Origin: Deltaproteobacteria bacterium
Lineage (GTDB): Bacteria > Myxococcota_A > Polyangia > Nannocystales > Nannocystaceae
DNA length: 64,000 nucleotides
Assembly: GCA_016709225.1 (NCBI GenBank)
Contig: JADJEE010000012.1
Location: 2,523,501 to 2,587,500 of the forward strand
Direction of reading: 5' to 3'
Shown here piece after piece: positions 60,901 through 64,000 of this stretch. Position numbers and translations under genes: made by a program. The notes under the pieces were generated by a model. The model had not been told where the DNA came from. It searched no databases and saw nothing but the letters and a program-made list of their open reading frames with translations. The stretch's first letter is position 1. Each line of letters begins with the position of its first letter.

Positions 60901-62406
60901 TTCGACACCGTGCGCGGCAGCAGCCGATACACCCTCGACGAGGCGCATCGCTTGATCGCCGCCGAGCAACCCGACGGCACGCTCGGGTACCGCTACGACG
61001 CCGCCCACAACCTCGTCGAGCTGCCATCGACGGGCACGCTGCGGCTCGACAGCGGCAATCGCCTGCGCGTCGCTGCGACCGAGCAGTTCGAATACGACGC
61101 GCGCGGGCGGCTGTCGGCGCGCATCGGCACCGCGGGCATGCGCATCGACTACCACTACGACGCCGAGGATCAGCTCGTGCGCGTCGACGACGGTGCTGGC
61201 GAGCCGTGGACGGCGACCTACGACGGCCTTGGTCGTCGTGTCACCTTCGGTCGCGGCGACCGGCGCACGCGGCTGTGGTGGGACGGCGATCGCATCGCGG
61301 CGCGCGAAGGCGCCGACGGCGAGCTGCGGGTGTTCGTCTACGCCGATCGCCAATCGCTGGTGCCGCTCGGCTTCGTCGACTACGACAGCGTCGACGCGTC
61401 GCCGGACTCGGGTCGATCGTACGCGGTGTTCTCCGACCAGGTCGGCCTGCCGCAGCACATCGAGGACGAACGCGGCACCGTGGTGTGGTGGGCCGACGGC
61501 GCCACGCCCTACGGCGAGGTGTTCGTCCGCCCCGGCAACGCGATCGAGTACGGGCTGCGCTTCCCGGGCCACGTCTACGACCCCGATCTGCGCCTGCACT
61601 ACAACCGCTTCCGCGACTACGACCCGCGCCTGGGTCGCTACCTGCAGCCCGATCCACTCGGTATCCGCGGCGGCATCAACCTCTACGCGTATCCGGCCAA
61701 CCCGCTGGTCGCGGTCGACGTGCTGGGCCTGACGACCCACGATCATCCCGAGAACGGGCCGCACCACGGCGAAGATGGCGAGGGGCGGCCGAAGTCGGAG
61801 GATCCGAACGAGCATCCCAACGGCGACCCGCCGATGTCGCGCGACGAGGCCTTCGATCGCGCGATCGATGCCGCCGACGCACATCGCAAGGAGGTCATGG
61901 ACCAGTACAACCGCGGCGAGCTGCCGGGCTTCAACCCCAGCGAAGAAAAGGCGCCCGCCTGTGTGGCAGCGGTCGTCGATCGCCGGCGGCCCGATGTCGA
62001 TCCGTTCGTCGCGCACAATCAGCCGCGCGACGCCGTCGCCAACCCCGACGACTTCCATCCGATCCTGCGCGACCGCATCCGCGATCAGCAGCAGCGACGC
62101 GCCGACGGTCAAGACCACTTCTCGGAGCCGGGTACGCATGCCGAGGTGCTGGCGCTCGACCAGGCGCTCAAGTCACGCGAGGCCGCTGGCATGCCGGTGA
62201 CCGAGGCCGACCTCGGCGACTTCGTGCAGCTGCCGATGTGGAGCCGCGAGGAGGGCGCTGGGCCGCACATGCGACCGGGCGCGGAGGCACCGTGTTGCGG
62301 TCACTGCAATCCGATCACCCGCGGCACGGACAACATGAGTGGCAACGCGCCCCGCATGGAGCGGGTCTCGGTCAACCCCGAGAAGTGGCGACGCGTGCCG
62401 AGCTAG
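57922..62406 (+). CDS. PAAR–RHS polymorphic toxin with C-terminal YwqJ-like deaminase domain
   Basis: A 1,494-residue type VI effector. Residues 1–220 hold a hydrophobic helix region and a PAAR spike domain (STTVLVGGVPALRAGDIGIG-like, with HVGTPHTHVHPP). Residues of about 325–1260 are an RHS/YD-repeat cocoon opening with GEPVHVVSGANYNTHLDF and closing with YLQPDPLGIRGGINLYAYPA and VDVLGL. The toxin tail (about 1268–1494) has H1406-A-E1408 in GTHAEVLALDQAL and C1459-G-H-C1462 in PCCGHCNPITRG, the zinc and catalytic residues of the cytidine-deaminase superfamily. ACVAAVVDRR also fits the YwqJ branch. It probably deaminates a nucleic acid or nucleotide in rival cells. Confidence 0.88.
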   Translation: MGGHADPPMIAPPTGRPAGPPAQPVFATTGNARADSVLATLDATIAPFRQAPPPEQGAAGWVAQGLGGVLGVVNAPMMFIDAAASQGVSALLDALGLSGLFPPMPVATIGLSMHVGTPHTHVHPPSLVPPAPPIPLPSLGVAFLAGSATVLVGGVPALRAGDIGIGFTCGSMAPPFEIMTGASGVYFAGSRVARFGMDITFHCNPVSPMGAFAIGMGVAGVIAGAAGAAAQASAGNTGAAIAQGIQAGLDAAAMAVSALRGKDPAGPPGVGMLIGPPMGNVVAGGPPIPNIGALAQGKIYSALGRALRSMRGRLRRRSPPPDANGRCAEGGEPVHVVSGANYNTHLDFASLLGGFRWTRYTSSADNAERGVLGFGWRHVFESRLSIRLHRVTFVGYQGERIVFPLLPQTSRARDGGEVAMHGYRLRRLSDLRFSVTHRRLGTLEFERDAPGSGTARMVAVRGGEAEVTIEYDEARRLQRIVERRGSELATYGARYDAAGQLAEIWGGRYGEPQTRLVRYHVDAKGDLVRAEDAAAVADEYVYDGVHRMVRSTDRIGYGFVWSYDHEGRCSETQGHDGLWYARFEYLPAAQKTVMTIHDGSAYTFHYDEDGVITKVIGPCGSEKQRLRGEDGRVLAEIDAAGQRIEFVYDGSGGLVARRNRFGHQFPPSLDASGVPAMVQRVLPKDTRGFYFGVAIAAGPTDPVVERRRDRRGNVVYEREASGAERRWSFDACGNEISRTDRDGRTFRTKVVRWGLTGARLDPLGNAVRYEHTPHQKIASVLDGGGSESRYVYDSHDRVVEVHRHGRVHTRYQWDLAHRMVESSDGDGNWLVRVTPHANGLTGRVDRSDGSFAEFDYDRQGRATKADSADHLVDRTFTPFDELERETCDGRTVAHAYGWRGEYDTIVAERFISARHRHGNKLVLVDPSGRRRTITHEADGSLQIDHGNGTLESQQYDAKGRMLHRAVWRATTGTERIWWGVRHQYTAEGDLVGSFDTVRGSSRYTLDEAHRLIAAEQPDGTLGYRYDAAHNLVELPSTGTLRLDSGNRLRVAATEQFEYDARGRLSARIGTAGMRIDYHYDAEDQLVRVDDGAGEPWTATYDGLGRRVTFGRGDRRTRLWWDGDRIAAREGADGELRVFVYADRQSLVPLGFVDYDSVDASPDSGRSYAVFSDQVGLPQHIEDERGTVVWWADGATPYGEVFVRPGNAIEYGLRFPGHVYDPDLRLHYNRFRDYDPRLGRYLQPDPLGIRGGINLYAYPANPLVAVDVLGLTTHDHPENGPHHGEDGEGRPKSEDPNEHPNGDPPMSRDEAFDRAIDAADAHRKEVMDQYNRGELPGFNPSEEKAPACVAAVVDRRRPDVDPFVAHNQPRDAVANPDDFHPILRDRIRDQQQRRADGQDHFSEPGTHAEVLALDQALKSREAAGMPVTEADLGDFVQLPMWSREEGAGPHMRPGAEAPCCGHCNPITRGTDNMSGNAPRMERVSVNPEKWRRVPS

Positions 62407-62416
62407 AAGGCTTGTG

Positions 62417-63046
62417 ATGGCGCTTTCCCAACGAGCGAGAGACTGGCTGGCGACGCTCAGCCGCGAGACCCCGATGCCGACCGCCGAGGTCGAGCGACGC
62501 ATCATCGATGCCGGCGGCACACCGCACCCGGTGTGGCTCGCGTTCCAGGACGAGTACGGTGGCTACTTCGAGGAGGTCGGACCCGGCGACTTCGCGATCT
62601 GGGGGCTGGCGCGCGCGGCTACGGCCGAGCCGCCGCCGAGCTGGCGCGAACCAAACCAGGTCACGCTGGTCGCGGCGACCAAGTGGCTGCCCGAGGCGAT
62701 CGTCTGCGCCGAGGTGCATCCGGTGCACGACTATCACCTGTACGCCGACGGCCGCTTCGCCGGTATCGGCGGCACGGTCGACTCGTTCGCGATGAAGCTC
62801 GAGCGCGAGGGCCTCATGCGCGAGTTCTACGGCCGTGGCAAGGTGGAGCGGACCCTCATCACGCGCGAGTCGGGAAAGCCCGAGCACCAGCAGCTGCTCG
62901 CCGCGATGCAGTACGCACTGGTACCCGAGGCTTCGAACGCGCGGCGGCAGTTCTTCCTCGAGCCGCGGCGCCTGCTCGACCATTGCCCGCACCTGACGCA
63001 GCTCGTGCTGTACGAGGTCGATCCCACCGCAGGGCCACCGGTCTGA
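62417..63046 (+). CDS. Probable immunity protein for the deaminase toxin
   Basis: A 209-residue soluble protein 10 bases after the toxin gene, with its own ribosome-binding site (AGAAGG, six bases before the ATG). HPVWLAFQDEYGGYFEEVGP resembles the start of SUKH/SMI1-KNR4-type immunity proteins, where a Gly-Gly follows a Tyr; the similarity is weak. No signal peptide or membrane segment is present, as expected for neutralising a cytosolic toxin. The immunity role is inferred from position and size. Confidence 0.65.
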   Translation: MALSQRARDWLATLSRETPMPTAEVERRIIDAGGTPHPVWLAFQDEYGGYFEEVGPGDFAIWGLARAATAEPPPSWREPNQVTLVAATKWLPEAIVCAEVHPVHDYHLYADGRFAGIGGTVDSFAMKLEREGLMREFYGRGKVERTLITRESGKPEHQQLLAAMQYALVPEASNARRQFFLEPRRLLDHCPHLTQLVLYEVDPTAGPPV

Positions 63047-63153
63047 CGGCGCGAGCGGGGGGCGCCCCGCCGTTTCGGTGCGCCGCGGGCAACGGATTGT
63101 CGCTGCCGGTGGGCCTGGCGTCCGGCACCGACCTCGCGCAGGATGCGGCCCAC

Positions 63154-63855
63154 ATGAAGTCGTCGTTCATCGCGCTCACCCTGTTTGCGTCGCTCGGCCT
63201 CTCGGCCTGCAAGAGCGAGCTCGACAACAAGCCCAAGGCGGAGGTCAAGGAGGCGAAGAAGGACGCGAAGCCAGACGCGAAACCAGACGCGAAACCAGAC
63301 GCGAAGGGCGACGCGAAGGGCGAAGACCCGGACGCGAAGGCGCTCGCGCACGCGTCGACCATTGCGAAGCTCGACAAGGCCGCCAGCAAGGTCCGCTTCG
63401 TCGGCGCGAAGGTGACCGATGACCACGAAGGCACGTTCGCCGACTTCGACGGTGCGCTCACGCTCGCCGACGACGGCAAGCCCAGCAAGCTCGAGCTCAC
63501 CGTCAAGGTCGGCTCACTGCAGACCGAGCCGCCCGACCTCCACAAGCACCTGCTGAGCGCGGACTTCTTCGACGCCGAGAAGTTCCCCGAGAGCACCTTC
63601 GTGTCGTCGTCGATCAAGGAGGCTGCGGGCGAAGCTGGCAGCACCCACGAGATCACCGGCGACCTCACGCTGCACGGCAAGACCAACACCATCACCTTCC
63701 CCGCCAAGGTCGAGATCACCGATGCGTCGGCGACCGGCAACGCGGAGTTCAAGATCGATCGCAAGCTGTGGGGCATCGAGTACCCCGGCATGAAGGACGA
63801 CCTGATCAAGGACGAGGTGTTGCTCTCGCTGCAGCTGAGCTTCCCCCGCAAGTGA
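63154..63855 (+). CDS. YceI-family lipoprotein
   Basis: A 233-residue lipoprotein. MKSSFIALTLFASLGLSAC is a clear signal with lipobox L-S-A-C. A Lys/Asp/Ala-rich linker with KPDA repeats (about 36–60) follows. The YceI β-barrel occupies the rest: SKVRFVGAKVTDDHEGTF, DFDGALTL, LLSADFFDAEKFPESTFVSS, ITGDLTLHGKTNTITFPAKV and KIDRKLWGIEYPG. YceI proteins bind isoprenoid-like lipids. It lies 107 bases after the immunity gene and is probably independent of the effector cassette. Confidence 0.92.
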   Translation: MKSSFIALTLFASLGLSACKSELDNKPKAEVKEAKKDAKPDAKPDAKPDAKGDAKGEDPDAKALAHASTIAKLDKAASKVRFVGAKVTDDHEGTFADFDGALTLADDGKPSKLELTVKVGSLQTEPPDLHKHLLSADFFDAEKFPESTFVSSSIKEAAGEAGSTHEITGDLTLHGKTNTITFPAKVEITDASATGNAEFKIDRKLWGIEYPGMKDDLIKDEVLLSLQLSFPRK

Positions 63856-63870
63856 TCGCGACGGCCGAGC

Positions 63871-63897
63871 GCGCGCCGGGTTCGAACCCGGTCGCGC
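63871..63897. terminator. Bidirectional hairpin between convergent genes
   Basis: GCGCG-CCGGG, loop TTCGAA, CCCGG-T-CGCGC: a 10-bp stem with one bulged T, located 16 bases after the yceI stop and 17 bases before the stop of the next convergent gene. No U-tract on either side. Confidence 0.6.
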
Positions 63898-63913
63898 GTG
63901 ACGGCAGTCCGAT

Positions 63914-64000
63914 CTAGCTGCGGGGCTTGGGCTCGCCGAGCTCGTCGGCGGGCCGCAGGAGGTTGATCGGCAGCACGAGGTAGCGCCGCCCGGCGGCGTT
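63914..64000 (-). CDS. C-terminal fragment of an unknown protein (runs off right edge)
   Basis: Twenty-eight codons and a TAG are visible. The translation GRRYLVLPINLLRPADELG then EPKPRS shows balanced residue use and ends cleanly before a hairpin, which supports a real gene end. Too little is present to name a family. Confidence 0.55.
   Translation of the reverse strand, partial: NAAGRRYLVLPINLLRPADELGEPKPRS

Noticed and set aside
57799..62139. A 1,446-codon open frame antisense to the RHS effector gene
   Set aside because: Its translation is low-complexity Arg/Val/Ala/Asp without domains. Long antisense frames are expected opposite GC-rich coding DNA, and the sense strand has clear PAAR, RHS and deaminase motifs.
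63871..63897. tRNA T-arm (contains GGTTCGAACCC)
   Set aside because: The loop is six bases rather than seven, and no acceptor, D or anticodon arms can be built from the upstream sequence. It is a hairpin between convergent genes.

Overview
This is a high-GC window, roughly 70% by eye, from a bacterial chromosome. It looks like a member of the Myxococcota, probably a Nannocystis/Polyangia-type lineage. The pointers are a CarD/CdnL regulator, a receiver–DUF4388 protein, very large TPR proteins, many lipoproteins of unknown function, ParB-binding sites of the form TGTTCCACGTGGAACA, and frequent GTG/TTG starts. The lineage is inferred from gene content only. The window lies around the replication origin. 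No tRNA, rRNA, insertion sequence or CRISPR array was found.

Region by region. At 1–6204 a minus-strand block reads receiver–DUF4388–TPR protein, tsaD, rsmA, mutM, and the start of an ECF sigma factor runs off the left edge. At 6456–9004 are a rhomboid–TPR protein, a 773-base non-coding stretch with two parS sites and a palindromic tandem repeat, and rsmG. bioF and bioD (9045–10891) lie next to the minus-strand ribosome and membrane-insertion operon rpmH–rnpA–yidD–yidC–khpB–mnmE (15449 down to 10917), whose first four genes are coupled by 4-base overlaps. The origin region follows on the plus strand: a dnaA promoter, dnaA, a 333-base dnaA–dnaN spacer with DnaA-box-like sites and an AT-rich tract (the best oriC candidate), then dnaN, recF and gyrB.

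From 23 to 40 kb there are mixed single genes and pairs: carD, pepA, an H1-like Lys/Ala-rich DNA-binding protein behind a near-consensus promoter, two coupled histidine-kinase genes, trmB, uvrB, a Suppressor-of-fused protein, rarD and thiE with an extra C-terminal domain. At 40.4–46.1 kb sits a 1,896-residue TPR protein. At 46.1–53.6 kb are envelope proteins: a Cys-rich lipoprotein, a PDZ lipoprotein with a pentanucleotide repeat at its 5' end, a CrtC/AttH-like protein, an S9 peptidase, an M48 protease, a site-2 protease and a thioredoxin-like lipoprotein.

At 53.7–63.0 kb is a compact type VI secretion effector cassette: VgrG, a TPR protein that is probably an adaptor, a 1,494-residue PAAR–RHS protein ending in a YwqJ-like deaminase toxin domain, and a small downstream gene that is the likely immunity protein. 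A YceI-family lipoprotein and the C-terminal end of a minus-strand gene close the window.

A recurring feature is a −10-like TAnnnT hexamer ending only 6–11 bases before a start codon with no Shine–Dalgarno sequence (bioF, uvrB, Suppressor-of-fused gene, thiE, S9 peptidase, thioredoxin-like gene, vgrG). This suggests leaderless or nearly leaderless transcripts. Genes inside operons more often show purine-rich ribosome-binding sites or overlapping stop and start codons.
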